From positions 1 to 64,000 of IMG/VR virus record IMGVR_UViG_3300026484_000515: a stretch of DNA of 64,000 nt, one strand, 5' to 3'. Position numbers and translations under genes: made by a program. Positions within the stretch are counted from its first letter, which is position 1, and each line of letters begins with the position of its first letter. Shown in pieces: positions 1 to 8,625 of the stretch. Under the pieces are notes generated by a model that ran no database searches, was not told the DNA's origin, and saw only the letters and a list, made by a program, of their open reading frames with translations. Origin of the DNA: a virus.

Positions 1-104
1 TTTAATCTCACAACATCTTTTTCTATCTCAACAACTACATCTCCTTTTTTCAAATCTTTAAAACCATTTTTTCTTGCAAACCTTTCAGCTTCTTTTGACC
101 ACAT
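1..104 (-). CDS. partial hypothetical protein (N-terminus only)
   Basis: A leftward gene starts at ATG 104-102 behind a strong AGGAGG ribosome-binding site and runs off the left edge of the window. The visible 34 residues begin MWSKEAERFARKNGFKDLKK and continue with a hydrophobic/acidic stretch (VVVEIEKDVVRL). It lies just downstream of the ribonucleotide reductase in the same direction, so it is probably in the same operon. I do not recognise the family from this fragment. Confidence 0.6.
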   Translation of the reverse strand, partial: MWSKEAERFARKNGFKDLKKGDVVVEIEKDVVRL

Positions 105-124
105 TTTTAATCCTCCTTTTTTTT

Positions 125-2545
125 TTAATCGCATTTACTATAACCACAATTTAAACATTTATCACATCCCTGATATCTAATCAACTTATTTTCTCCACAA
201 GATGGACATTTTCTCCCCATTACTTCATGTCCTCTTTCCTCTTCCTCATCATCATCATCACCATTTAACTCTTCTAAAGGATATTTCTTCAAAACTCGTG
301 CTACAAGTCCAGGTAAATGTGCAATGTTAAATGTTGATTTTTCTAATTGCTCAATTACTTCTTCAAGAGGAATTCCATATCTTAACATTGTTGAAACCAA
401 TCTACAAACAGCAGTCCAATAACTCATTCTCTCAAGGAATAAATCTTCATACCATATTCCATCTTTTCCCATTCCTGCTTCAGGTGGTAATGTAAATGTT
501 ACTTCAAGAGGATATCCCTCTTCATCATGAACTACATTTAGATAAACTTTTATTCCTTTCCAATAAACAATATACCTTTTTGCATCTTCATCAGGTAATA
601 ATCCTTTTTTAATTAAAGGTCTAATTCCATTCTTCATCATTTTCAGAATCATTTCATTTATATCTTCTTTCTTTTTCTCTTCCTCTTCCTTTGTTTTAAG
701 AACATATCCTCTATAAGGATTTGGTCTATAAGTTGTGCATCCTTTCAAACCTTTTTTCCAGGCATATTCATAAACTTTTACAAAGTCTTCATATGAATAA
801 TCTTCAGGGATATTTATTGTTTTTGAAATACTTCCATCTATATACTTCTGAACTAATGCTTGCATATCTATGTGTTGATAAGGTGATAATTCAAAAGCAG
901 TAACAAAATAATCCGGTTTTTCACCATCAGGTTTACCTAATGATTTATAAATGTTCCATGCATAATCTTCAATTAATTCTTCTTTTTCATTCCCATCCAA
1001 ATCTCTTACTTTTCTATAATACTCAAGGGAAAAAATAGGTTCTATACCCGATGAAACATTGTTCATGAAAAGAGAAGTTGTTCCAGTTGGTGCAACCGTA
1101 AACAATCTTGAATTTCTTAAACCTTTTTTCTCTATAGTTTCCTGAACTGTCTTAGCCATTTCTTCCAAAGAAATGTTTTTATCAAACTTTATTTTGTCAC
1201 GTTTTTTGATTCCTTCCTTTGCTTTAGACAAAATAAACTGAATATACTTACATTTCAAATATTTCTTCCTTTTAGAAACATCATGAAAAATAGGTGCCTC
1301 ACCTTTTTCATTAGCAAGTAAAGCAGATTTGTAATAACATGTTATTGCAAAAGTTTTCATTATTTCTTCAACAATTTCAAATGATTCTTCTGAGGCATAA
1401 GGTATTTTTAACATAGCAAGCATATCTCCAAGACCAGTAAATCCGATTCCTATTATCCTGAAGTGTTTTGCTCCTTTATACATTTCAGGTAAAGGATAAT
1501 AATTCAGGTCTATAATCCTATCTGTTGCTTCTGTTAGTATCATTAAAGCATCTATAAATTCATCTAAATCAAAATATACATCATCCTTAAAAGGATTTTT
1601 TACAAAATTAGCAAGATTTACCATAGAAAGATTACATGAAAAATACATATTGTTTTTGGGATTTTCTTTATCTATTACAAAAGGTAGGGGTTGTTCACCG
1701 CATGGATTTGTAGTTTGAATAGGAACAAAGGAAGCAACAGGGTCGTATTTGTTCATCCTATCTATAAACAAGATTCCAGGTTCTGCATAATTGTAATTTG
1801 ATTCCATTATTTTTTGATAAAGTTCCCTTGCTTTTACAGTTTTATAAACTTTTACAGGATAACCTTTTTCTTTCCACTTCCTTATATTTCCATCCCACTC
1901 TTTTTCATAAGCAGGATGATTTATATCAGGAAAAATTAATTTCCAATCTTCATCTTTTTCAACCGCTTCCATAAATTCATCATCCATTTCAATAGAAATG
2001 TTCATATTTTTAAGTTTATCTTTTTCTCTTTTAGCAGAGATAAACTCTTCTATATCAGGATGCCATATTCCAAGAGAAGCAAGCATTGCACCTCTTCTAT
2101 TTCCACCAGCAGCTATTGTCTCACAAATAGAATTTGCTATTTCCATAAATGATACAGGTCCAGAAGATTTGGAATTTGTTGTTCTTATAACTTCACTTTT
2201 AGGTCTTAAAATAGAATAGCTCATTCCAACTCCACCACCGGATTTCATTGTTAAAGCAATTTCAGTAGCATGTTGCATTATTCCTTTCATAGAATCATCA
2301 GTTAAAGGAATAACATAACAATTTGATAAAGTTTGATTTTTTCTTTCTGTTCCAAGTGCATAAAGAACTCTACCACCCATGCAAATCTTATGTTCTTTGA
2401 AATACTTTAAAAATTTATTCTTTTTTTCTTCATCATCCGAAAAAAGCGTTTTGGCTATTCTTTCATAAAATTCATCTTCTGATTCATTGTTAAAACGATA
2501 CTTAAGATTCCATACCTCTTTGGAAATAGGCATAAAGATGGGCAT
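125..2545 (-). CDS. nrdJ: adenosylcobalamin-dependent (class II) ribonucleoside-diphosphate/triphosphate reductase
   Basis: The 806-residue protein reduces ribonucleotides to deoxyribonucleotides for phage DNA synthesis. It carries the RNR barrel hallmarks: an N-terminal cysteine in SNCYV, the NPCGEQPL active-site loop with the thiyl-radical Cys and Glu, the second redox cysteine in FSCNLSMVNL, and the APTGTTSLF-type loop near residue 490. The layout and loop wording match class II (B12-dependent) enzymes rather than NrdA. The C-terminus ends in a four-Cys zinc-ribbon-like segment (CPSCG...CLNCGYSKC), usual for NrdJ/NrdZ, preceded by an acidic linker. The ATG at 2545 follows AGGAGGT at good spacing. 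A B12-dependent enzyme needs no oxygen, so it works in anaerobic hosts. No small subunit gene is seen nearby, as expected for this class. Confidence 0.93.
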   Translation of the reverse strand: MPIFMPISKEVWNLKYRFNNESEDEFYERIAKTLFSDDEEKKNKFLKYFKEHKICMGGRVLYALGTERKNQTLSNCYVIPLTDDSMKGIMQHATEIALTMKSGGGVGMSYSILRPKSEVIRTTNSKSSGPVSFMEIANSICETIAAGGNRRGAMLASLGIWHPDIEEFISAKREKDKLKNMNISIEMDDEFMEAVEKDEDWKLIFPDINHPAYEKEWDGNIRKWKEKGYPVKVYKTVKARELYQKIMESNYNYAEPGILFIDRMNKYDPVASFVPIQTTNPCGEQPLPFVIDKENPKNNMYFSCNLSMVNLANFVKNPFKDDVYFDLDEFIDALMILTEATDRIIDLNYYPLPEMYKGAKHFRIIGIGFTGLGDMLAMLKIPYASEESFEIVEEIMKTFAITCYYKSALLANEKGEAPIFHDVSKRKKYLKCKYIQFILSKAKEGIKKRDKIKFDKNISLEEMAKTVQETIEKKGLRNSRLFTVAPTGTTSLFMNNVSSGIEPIFSLEYYRKVRDLDGNEKEELIEDYAWNIYKSLGKPDGEKPDYFVTAFELSPYQHIDMQALVQKYIDGSISKTINIPEDYSYEDFVKVYEYAWKKGLKGCTTYRPNPYRGYVLKTKEEEEKKKEDINEMILKMMKNGIRPLIKKGLLPDEDAKRYIVYWKGIKVYLNVVHDEEGYPLEVTFTLPPEAGMGKDGIWYEDLFLERMSYWTAVCRLVSTMLRYGIPLEEVIEQLEKSTFNIAHLPGLVARVLKKYPLEELNGDDDDEEEERGHEVMGRKCPSCGENKLIRYQGCDKCLNCGYSKCD

Positions 2546-2570
2546 TTATCAAACCTCCTAAAAATTTTTG

Positions 2571-3233
2571 TTATTTCCAAGGTTTTCCGTTAAAAAGAGT
2601 AGTTCCCAGGCAAATATTAGGATGTAAATCAGGAAAGTCAAGTAAAAATTCCAAAGTTTGATTTGACCAATTATGTTTCAATAAAATCCATCCCAGTTGA
2701 CAAACTTGAGGAGAAAAAGGAAAATTACATCCTTTTATTTTCTCACATTCAGGAAATAATCCAACTAAACAAGCAAGCATTAATGAGAAAGTTGAATAAG
2801 GTTTACCATTAACAATATTGTTTACAGAAACACAATTACCAGTTGTTGAAGAAATAATTATGGGAATTCTTTTATTCTGACATTCAAAAATCTTTCCAGA
2901 ATAACATGAATCTATCAAAAGAACATATGCATTCAAATTTTCCAAAATTTTACACCAATTTATTTTTTCAAGACCTCTTTTATCTAACCAAAAACCTTTT
3001 TCCGGTTGTCCATAACCAGCTATGTAAATTATTTTTGCATAAAATCTTTTTTCTTTTATTTCTGAAATATTTTTCATTTCAAAATCATCATGAGGAAACA
3101 TTCTTTCAAAAGTTTTCTTAACCAAAAGGCATGTATTTGTAGTTAATGAATCACCATAATTAAAACATAATATTTTCGCCTGCACTAAAGATACAAATCC
3201 TACGGCAATTAAAAATAATAATCCTTTTCTCAT
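2571..3233 (-). CDS. secreted caspase/legumain-like protein with altered catalytic histidine
   Basis: The 220-residue protein begins with a convincing Sec signal peptide (MRKGLLFLIAVGFVSLVQA, cleavage near 19/20), so it is probably exported to the periplasm. The mature part resembles the caspase-like (C13/C14 clan CD) fold. A hydrophobic strand is followed by YIAGYGQ (71-76), where family members have a His-Gly dyad. A second strand is followed by LLIDSCYSG (106-113), which matches the catalytic Cys motif (Cys110). The family histidine is replaced by Tyr74; the codon is TAT, one transition from CAT. Downstream ISSTTGNCVS resembles the substrate-pocket strand. It may be an inactive pseudoenzyme or use another residue. 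The neighbours are RNR downstream and a nuclease upstream. Function in infection is unknown. Confidence 0.6.
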   Translation of the reverse strand: MRKGLLFLIAVGFVSLVQAKILCFNYGDSLTTNTCLLVKKTFERMFPHDDFEMKNISEIKEKRFYAKIIYIAGYGQPEKGFWLDKRGLEKINWCKILENLNAYVLLIDSCYSGKIFECQNKRIPIIISSTTGNCVSVNNIVNGKPYSTFSLMLACLVGLFPECEKIKGCNFPFSPQVCQLGWILLKHNWSNQTLEFLLDFPDLHPNICLGTTLFNGKPWK

Positions 3234-3239
3234 GATTTG

Positions 3240-3770
3240 TCAAATAGAAATGTTTCTTATCTCATCAGGTGTAATTGTATTTAGGAAATCATCTAACAAA
3301 TAAAAATCCCAAACATGTGGCTTATATATTCTCAAAATTCTCTTTGAATGTAAATTGTTTACACTTGCAAGTTTTTTAGAAATAAAAACATCTATTGCAC
3401 ACATAATAGGATATCTGTCTAATTTGAAAATTAACCATCCATACTTTTTAAGAACACTTGCTTCAGATTTAAGTTTTTTAAGCCATTTTATAATTGGAAG
3501 TGATTTATCACCTGCAATTAATCCAAAAAGATTAAACCTCTTTGTTCTTTTACATTCTATAACAAAAATATCAATCAAAGGTTTTCCTTCAGGAAGGAGG
3601 AAGGTTATATCTCCAACCTGAGAACCAGAAATATGAGAAGCACCTCCCGATGAATGTGTTCTCCAGAAAACTAATTCTCCTTTTTTATACTTATTCTTGT
3701 CCCACCATTCAGATAAAATTTTTGCAACTTCCCGTTCAAACCCAGAACCCTTATTTTTTGGATTTTTCAT
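3240..3770 (-). CDS. PD-(D/E)XK-type nuclease, Holliday-junction-resolvase-like
   Basis: The 176-residue protein has the order of motifs typical of small phage PD-(D/E)XK nucleases. An N-terminal helix GSGFEREVAKIL carries the conserved Glu, then comes GDITFLL with the metal-binding Asp, then FVIECKR (Glu-x-Lys). A Ser/Gly-rich loop (SSGGASHISG) precedes the Asp strand. Members of this fold cleave or resolve branched DNA, or trim DNA during recombination and packaging. The exact substrate cannot be told. It overlaps the next upstream gene by one base, so the two are co-translated. Confidence 0.65.
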   Translation of the reverse strand: MKNPKNKGSGFEREVAKILSEWWDKNKYKKGELVFWRTHSSGGASHISGSQVGDITFLLPEGKPLIDIFVIECKRTKRFNLFGLIAGDKSLPIIKWLKKLKSEASVLKKYGWLIFKLDRYPIMCAIDVFISKKLASVNNLHSKRILRIYKPHVWDFYLLDDFLNTITPDEIRNISI

Positions 3771-3997
3771 TATTCTTCAACTATCACCTGTATCCTATTT
3801 GGATTCACGATTATAGTTGTTGGATTTTCAACCAATTTCTGTTTTACCTTTGTTTCCCCATTTTCAACATCAAAATATGTTCTTTCCTGAATAAATTTAC
3901 CTGTTATCTTCAACATTTTTATAGAAGTTCCAGGCAATACATAATCTTCCATAGAATCAACTTTTATAGGTGCATATCCATCAATCTTCACTATCAT
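3770..3997 (-). CDS. small hypothetical protein
   Basis: A 75-residue, mainly beta-type acidic/basic mixed protein that I do not recognise. It begins MIVKIDGYAPIKVDSMEDYV and ends in IIVNPNRIQVIVEE. The start is preceded by GGAG a few bases upstream. It sits between the nuclease gene and the 134-residue gene in the leftward operon. Confidence 0.7.
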   Translation of the reverse strand: MIVKIDGYAPIKVDSMEDYVLPGTSIKMLKITGKFIQERTYFDVENGETKVKQKLVENPTTIIVNPNRIQVIVEE

Positions 3998-4002
3998 TTA
4001 TC

Positions 4003-4407
4003 TTACTCCTTCATCTTTCTTCCAAGTTTTGCTGCTTTTGCTAAATCTTCAAAAAGAAGTGCCCATGCTTCCCTTTCCTCTTTCGTAAATCCTTCCTCAA
4101 CGTCAAGATACTTATCAGCTAATTTATCAAGTTTTTTAAGAAAATATCCAATAAGTTCTCTCATTTCGGGATCTTTTACACCTATATCACCAATTGCTTT
4201 TTCAATTTCCCTATGAAATTCCTCTTCTGTCAACTCTTCATTACTAACAAGTTTAGAAAGATATGTAAATGTAGCAGAAAGCTGATCTCCATATTCAGGT
4301 TTTGTCTTTACAAGAGCATACACAACTGTTGAAAGAGCAGCAGAAACTAAATCAACATCAATGTTCTTTACTACTCCTTTTGTTTTCTTGAAAACTTGTC
4401 CCATCAT
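4003..4407 (-). CDS. hypothetical helical protein
   Basis: A 134-residue, largely alpha-helical charged protein of unknown function. The N-terminus contains a short hydrophobic helix (VSAALSTVVYALV), followed by acidic helices and a basic C-terminus (KLGRKMKE). A strong GGAGGG site precedes the ATG pair at 4407/4404. It is separated by about 30 bases from the next upstream gene. Confidence 0.75.
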   Translation of the reverse strand: MMGQVFKKTKGVVKNIDVDLVSAALSTVVYALVKTKPEYGDQLSATFTYLSKLVSNEELTEEEFHREIEKAIGDIGVKDPEMRELIGYFLKKLDKLADKYLDVEEGFTKEEREAWALLFEDLAKAAKLGRKMKE

Positions 4408-4440
4408 ACCCTCCTTGATTATAATTTTTGCTATCTACTA

Positions 4441-5289
4441 TTAATAAGTTCTTTCTTCAAGTTTGCTTGTGTAAATAAAATATTTCTTAGATTGTATTCC
4501 TTTAGAAGACAAATTTCTTATTTTAACAAGTTGTTCAAAATCAAGAGAACTAAAACTTTCATTTGTCAATGAATCAACAGAACCTTTACTTAAAGATTGA
4601 GCAATATTTCTTATAACTGTTTCTTCATTTGAATCTGGAATAGGTTTCAATGAAAACCAATTTTTAAATCTATCGGAATCCAATATTCCAACAAAAACAG
4701 AAAAGTAATCTTTTCTTAAAACTAAGAATATATCATCTTTAACATCAATCCACGGATTCTTTCCTTTCATTTTAAAAATGATTCTATCCGCTGAACTATA
4801 ATAAAATACTATATCTTTGAATTCAATATCTCCAAAAAGCATTCCAAGAAAAACAAAATTTGGAACATAATAATTTCTTTTTACCTGAAAAATAAGTTTA
4901 GCTTTTAAAGGTTCATTAAGTTGTTCAAATAATACATATCTTCCATTGTTAAAAAATGATGGTGCTTCCGATAATTCTTCTTGAAATTCCATCATAAAGG
5001 CATTTTTATCAATTTCAACTTCAACATCCAAAATTAACTTGTCTTCATAAACAATTTTATCTTTAATTTGAACAAATCTAAAAATTTCTTTCTCAAAATC
5101 CAAATATTTTACATCTTGTATTCTAAAATACCTGTCAAAATGAATTCTAATTATTGAAGAACTAAAATATTTTGTTTTAAATGAACTTCCATTTTGAAAC
5201 AAAAATATATAAAATTCCTGGTCAGAATTAAATGGTGTTACAATAGGTGTTTCTCTACACCAATAACATCCACTAAAATAAACATTCAT
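4441..5289 (-). CDS. hypothetical protein, probable virion or adhesin component
   Basis: A 282-residue protein rich in aromatic residues and beta-strand patterns, with a Cys pair near the N-terminus (GCYWC). No family is recognised. It is the last of six closely spaced leftward genes (4441-8523) that share beta-rich composition, and the first gene of that set has PKD/Ig-like sequence. I therefore infer a structural or host-surface role, with low certainty. Confidence 0.7.
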   Translation of the reverse strand: MNVYFSGCYWCRETPIVTPFNSDQEFYIFLFQNGSSFKTKYFSSSIIRIHFDRYFRIQDVKYLDFEKEIFRFVQIKDKIVYEDKLILDVEVEIDKNAFMMEFQEELSEAPSFFNNGRYVLFEQLNEPLKAKLIFQVKRNYYVPNFVFLGMLFGDIEFKDIVFYYSSADRIIFKMKGKNPWIDVKDDIFLVLRKDYFSVFVGILDSDRFKNWFSLKPIPDSNEETVIRNIAQSLSKGSVDSLTNESFSSLDFEQLVKIRNLSSKGIQSKKYFIYTSKLEERTY

Positions 5290-5291
5290 CT

Positions 5292-5705
5292 CTACACTAT
5301 CCTTGACATTAAACTTCCAAAATGCAATTTTCTAATTGAACCATCTTTTTCGAAAAACAAATACAAATCATATCTTTTTCTTGCAATTTTGTAATCCTTT
5401 CCTTGTAAGAAATTCAATTTAGCTACACCAAGTTCTCCCCATCTTGATAGAACAACAAGATATGGAATATCTGCTTTATAAATTAAAGCAAACCGATGAC
5501 TTACATGAGCAATTTGAACTTCTGAAAAATTTTCTACTTCATTTAAAGGATATTCATATAAAACACCAATTCCATAATAATTGTTGATAACCCTTAAAGG
5601 TTTAAAGGATAAAAATACCCATTCTCCAAAGCAAAATAGATAATCCTGTTCTTCTCCTATCCGAACTATAAATGGCTTCTCAAAAATTACATCATAAGTA
5701 ATCAT
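5292..5705 (-). CDS. hypothetical beta-rich protein
   Basis: A 137-residue protein of unknown family with alternating hydrophobic strands (for example YLFCFGEWVFLSF and YLVVLSRWGELG). It overlaps the upstream gene by 4 bases and is 2 bases from the downstream gene, so the cluster is translationally coupled. A virion role is inferred only from its neighbours. Confidence 0.7.
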   Translation of the reverse strand: MITYDVIFEKPFIVRIGEEQDYLFCFGEWVFLSFKPLRVINNYYGIGVLYEYPLNEVENFSEVQIAHVSHRFALIYKADIPYLVVLSRWGELGVAKLNFLQGKDYKIARKRYDLYLFFEKDGSIRKLHFGSLMSRIV

Positions 5706-5971
5706 TTTACTAAATTAACCACAAATCCTTGATTTGATATAACTAAAATTTTTTCATCATAAACATCATCATACACTTTTACTCTTATGTATATTTCAAA
5801 TCCATCTTCAACTGTATCAGGTATCCGTATTTCTAAAAGATCTCCCCATCTACTCACATCTATTCCCCTTGCTTCACATTCCTCTTTATTAACAACTTCA
5901 ATTTTACTATAAACACATCCTGTAATAATCGGTGATATGTAAACACTTTTTCCTTTTTCAACAAAATACAT
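5702..5971 (-). CDS. small hypothetical beta-rich protein
   Basis: An 89-residue protein (MYFVEKGKSVYISPIITGCV...) with several predicted strands and a DTVEDGFEIYIRVKVYDD segment suggestive of a single Ig-like or jelly-roll domain. The start overlaps the stop of the upstream gene by one base. The family is not recognised. Confidence 0.7.
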   Translation of the reverse strand: MYFVEKGKSVYISPIITGCVYSKIEVVNKEECEARGIDVSRWGDLLEIRIPDTVEDGFEIYIRVKVYDDVYDEKILVISNQGFVVNLVK

Positions 5972-6972
5972 TAATCTTCCTCAATTTTCAAACCTTTATA
6001 CTCATATTTCTGTGGAACAGTATCAATTTCCATTTTTTCAAAAGTAATTAAAGCATCTTCTTGAATATTTTCTACATTAAAAGTTAATGGTTTCCAGTTA
6101 ATATCCTTCACTTGCATATCAACTTCCACAAATGAATCAAAAAACTGTTCCCATGAAAAAATTGAATTAAATTCTTCAGTAATATCCACTTTCTTTAGCT
6201 TCAACAAATTCCTTATATTTTTACCATTCCTAAAAAGATAAAACTCTCCTTTATCCTTATATTGATACATCCAGCGATCCCCATCAACATTCTTAACTTC
6301 TATTTTTATTTCTGGATTTGACAATTCTTTATCCAATACAACAGAAAAACGATTCATAATTTCAGCTGGTAAAACTAAAATTCCAGTTTCATAAGGAAAA
6401 ACACTTATAACCCAATCTGTTATTTTCGAAAAGAAATATGTCTGTTCTATCTCCTCATCATCAAAAAATAAAACAATAGGTATTTCAAGATATGTATTTC
6501 TTGAGCGTTCTTTTGAGATTAATTTCAATTTTGACATTTCTTCATCAGCTTGTTCAGCAGTTTCAAATTTTACGTATAAAAAGAATTCAGCAAAAGGTAA
6601 ATTTTTACTACTATTAGCAAAACGATCTAATTCATCAACATAAATTTCATAATCAATGGAATTTTCTATCAATTCACCTTCTAAATCATAAGTAAAAACT
6701 TTAACATTTTTATTTTTATCAAAAACAAAATGAGCAACATTTAGATCTTTCTTATCACTTCCATTATTAAAAACCATATCTAAATCATCATAAAAATCAC
6801 CATCACCTATATAAAAACGTTCCAATTTCCAATCAATAGTTGAAATATCTACAATCCAATGTAACTTATTATTTGAAATCCATGAAAACGTAGGAATGCT
6901 TCTTCTTACTAAGAAGTCAGGAACTTTCATAGTATCCATTTCATAAAATTCTTTAAACTTAACCCAAATCAT
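5971..6972 (-). CDS. hypothetical protein, probable virion or adhesin component
   Basis: A 333-residue acidic, aromatic-rich protein with many short strands (for example KLHWIVDISTIDW and TYFFSKITDWVISVF). No recognised motif, signal peptide or membrane segment. It lies in the middle of the leftward beta-rich cluster, 7 bases downstream of the preceding gene and abutting the next. Confidence 0.72.
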   Translation of the reverse strand: MIWVKFKEFYEMDTMKVPDFLVRRSIPTFSWISNNKLHWIVDISTIDWKLERFYIGDGDFYDDLDMVFNNGSDKKDLNVAHFVFDKNKNVKVFTYDLEGELIENSIDYEIYVDELDRFANSSKNLPFAEFFLYVKFETAEQADEEMSKLKLISKERSRNTYLEIPIVLFFDDEEIEQTYFFSKITDWVISVFPYETGILVLPAEIMNRFSVVLDKELSNPEIKIEVKNVDGDRWMYQYKDKGEFYLFRNGKNIRNLLKLKKVDITEEFNSIFSWEQFFDSFVEVDMQVKDINWKPLTFNVENIQEDALITFEKMEIDTVPQKYEYKGLKIEED

Positions 6973-6979
6973 TTAAACC

Positions 6980-7561
6980 TCACACTTGAGGACCTTCTTC
7001 ATCAAAAGAATAAATTTTGTCTTTTTCATAATCATAAAATTCTACTTTAGTATTCCAATCTCTATCATAAGATAAGCAAACTTTCATATTTTCAGTTTTC
7101 CGTTTTCTATAAGCTGGAAATCCTTTTTCATAGAAAAACCCCATTTCACCACTTTTCAAATTATAGGAAAATTTCAACACAAAGAACTTCTTATATGGAT
7201 AACAAGTAATGTAAAAATTGATTTCATCACCTTTTTTTCTTGATTCTACAATAACCATATTTAAATCCCTCATTTCTCCATCTGCTATTTCCCTAAGAGA
7301 TTCCAAGGAAATTGAAATCTTTTTCATTAACTCAACTTTATTACCACTTACAACATAAAAGATAAATTCTCCATAGCATGACAAAGAAGCAAAAACATAT
7401 ATTTTACCTTCACATTTATCAATGTAAACCGAAACATTATAATTATTCATTGAATCTCTATCCCACTCATAAAAGAGGTCTAAATCGTAAACTAAATTTT
7501 CACCTCTTTTTTTACATGGACGACAATTAATACAAGGTTTATCCTCAGTAACGGGCGTCAT
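6980..7561 (-). CDS. hypothetical beta-rich protein with N-terminal Cys cluster
   Basis: I place the start at ATG 7561, giving 193 residues. It forms an ATGA overlap with the stop of the upstream gene and has GGAGGG about 11 bases before it. A GTG at 7573 in the same frame would add four residues and is less likely. The N-terminus has CINCRPC, a possible metal or disulfide site. The rest shows repeated strand patterns. Family unknown; a surface or virion role is inferred from the neighbouring PKD-like protein. Confidence 0.7.
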   Translation of the reverse strand: MTPVTEDKPCINCRPCKKRGENLVYDLDLFYEWDRDSMNNYNVSVYIDKCEGKIYVFASLSCYGEFIFYVVSGNKVELMKKISISLESLREIADGEMRDLNMVIVESRKKGDEINFYITCYPYKKFFVLKFSYNLKSGEMGFFYEKGFPAYRKRKTENMKVCLSYDRDWNTKVEFYDYEKDKIYSFDEEGPQV

Positions 7562-8523
7562 ACTGGTTCCCACCCTCCAGAATTATATCCTATCATAACA
7601 TAATTACCTAAAACAAAACCACCTTTCACATTCCTTACAATCACAGAACAATCATATGTTTTACCCTTCCCTGTAATCGTAAAATTGAAAGTTTTCTCAA
7701 AACCATCAAAATCAGGAAAAACTACATCAAATTCAAACTCTCCTACTTTATCAACTAAAACATTTTCAGAATCAAAAACAACTTCCAAATCAGAAGCATG
7801 ACCAGAAGCAATAACTTTCAATCTATATCTTTTACCAGGTATAAAAATACAATTGTCTTCAACTTCCCATTCACATCCATAAATTTTAAATGTATCCACC
7901 TTAAGAGATTTTACCTGCCAATCCCATAAACAATATTCATTTTCAATTCCAACTTCAATCCACCAGTAACCATCTTCAAGTTCAAGATTCAAATTATTGT
8001 GCTGCTCCTTCACAAGTTCCCATCTGTTATTGTAAACTCTTACTACAATATCAATTATTTCCCTTCCAGGATTATCATAAGAAAGCGTTATTGAATAATG
8101 ACCCTCATCATCAACTTTGTTAATCTGAAATAAAGTTATCTCAGGAGTTAATCCTTTTACACTACCATTTTCTATATCTATTGGAAAAGTTCTTTCTATT
8201 ACTTTACCAGATTCAGGAAGAATTTCAATGAAATGTATTGTATATTTGCCAGAATAATTGTAAATATGCTCAACTATTTCTTCAGGATTTGAAGTTACAT
8301 AAACATTTGGGTTATCTTTTGTAGCATAAGGGTCATCAAAATACCAGTAATAATACCTTTCTTCTCCATCATCACATTCTTCTGCACCAAACATGGATAC
8401 ATTTAGACGAACTTTAGTTGCAAATTTATCCTCTATTATTTCAAAACACTCATTCCTACCATTTACCGGAATTTCATTTATAGCATATCCACCAAGAGGA
8501 TATTTCTTTACCCTTTTTGCCAT
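7558..8523 (-). CDS. PKD/Ig-like domain protein, probable virion appendage
   Basis: A 321-residue protein, first gene of the leftward transcription unit. Residues about 55-110 resemble a PKD domain: a YYWYFDDP core (in place of the usual W-x-F-G-D), then a strand ending HIYNYSGKYTIHFIE, close to the family H-x-Y-x-x-x-G-x-Y-x-V pattern. Two further Ig-like stretches follow (around EITLFQINKVDDEGHYSITL and FEKTFNFTITGKG). Such domains occur on phage tail and capsid surfaces and bind sugars or proteins. The start ATG at 8523 follows GAGGT. It faces the divergent control region shared with the rightward genes. Confidence 0.6.
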   Translation of the reverse strand: MAKRVKKYPLGGYAINEIPVNGRNECFEIIEDKFATKVRLNVSMFGAEECDDGEERYYYWYFDDPYATKDNPNVYVTSNPEEIVEHIYNYSGKYTIHFIEILPESGKVIERTFPIDIENGSVKGLTPEITLFQINKVDDEGHYSITLSYDNPGREIIDIVVRVYNNRWELVKEQHNNLNLELEDGYWWIEVGIENEYCLWDWQVKSLKVDTFKIYGCEWEVEDNCIFIPGKRYRLKVIASGHASDLEVVFDSENVLVDKVGEFEFDVVFPDFDGFEKTFNFTITGKGKTYDCSVIVRNVKGGFVLGNYVMIGYNSGGWEPV

Positions 8524-8565
8524 TAAATAACCTCAAAGATTTTTCTCTTTTTCTATTAAAAGAAC

Positions 8566-8594
8566 TTGACAAAATTCAAACTGCATACTATAAA
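8566..8594 (+). promoter_or_regulatory. sigma-70-type promoter in divergent control region
   Basis: TTGACA at 8566-8571 is followed by exactly 17 bases and then TATAAA at 8589-8594, which is close to the ideal bacterial -35/-10 arrangement. It reads toward the 818-residue gene at 8626, and transcription would start near 8601. This is the only strand-switch point in the window, so it is the obvious entry for early rightward transcription. No equally good leftward promoter was seen in the same 102-base gap. Confidence 0.7.
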
Positions 8595-8596
8595 TA
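8589..8596 (+). promoter_or_regulatory. TATAAATA octamer matching the T4 late-promoter -10
   Basis: The eight bases TATAAATA equal the T4 late promoter consensus read by gp55-programmed RNA polymerase. They coincide with the -10 of the sigma-70-type promoter above. The window encodes gp55- and gp33-like proteins, so a late role is possible, but I found no other clear copy before the structural genes. It may be chance in AT-rich DNA. Confidence 0.3.
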
Positions 8597-8625
8597 CTAA
8601 TTGACTCTTCAGACGAGGAGCTAAT

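Noticed and set aside
1998-2219. Rightward frame inside the ribonucleotide reductase
   Set aside because: It lies antisense to well-conserved RNR motifs and has no start signal.
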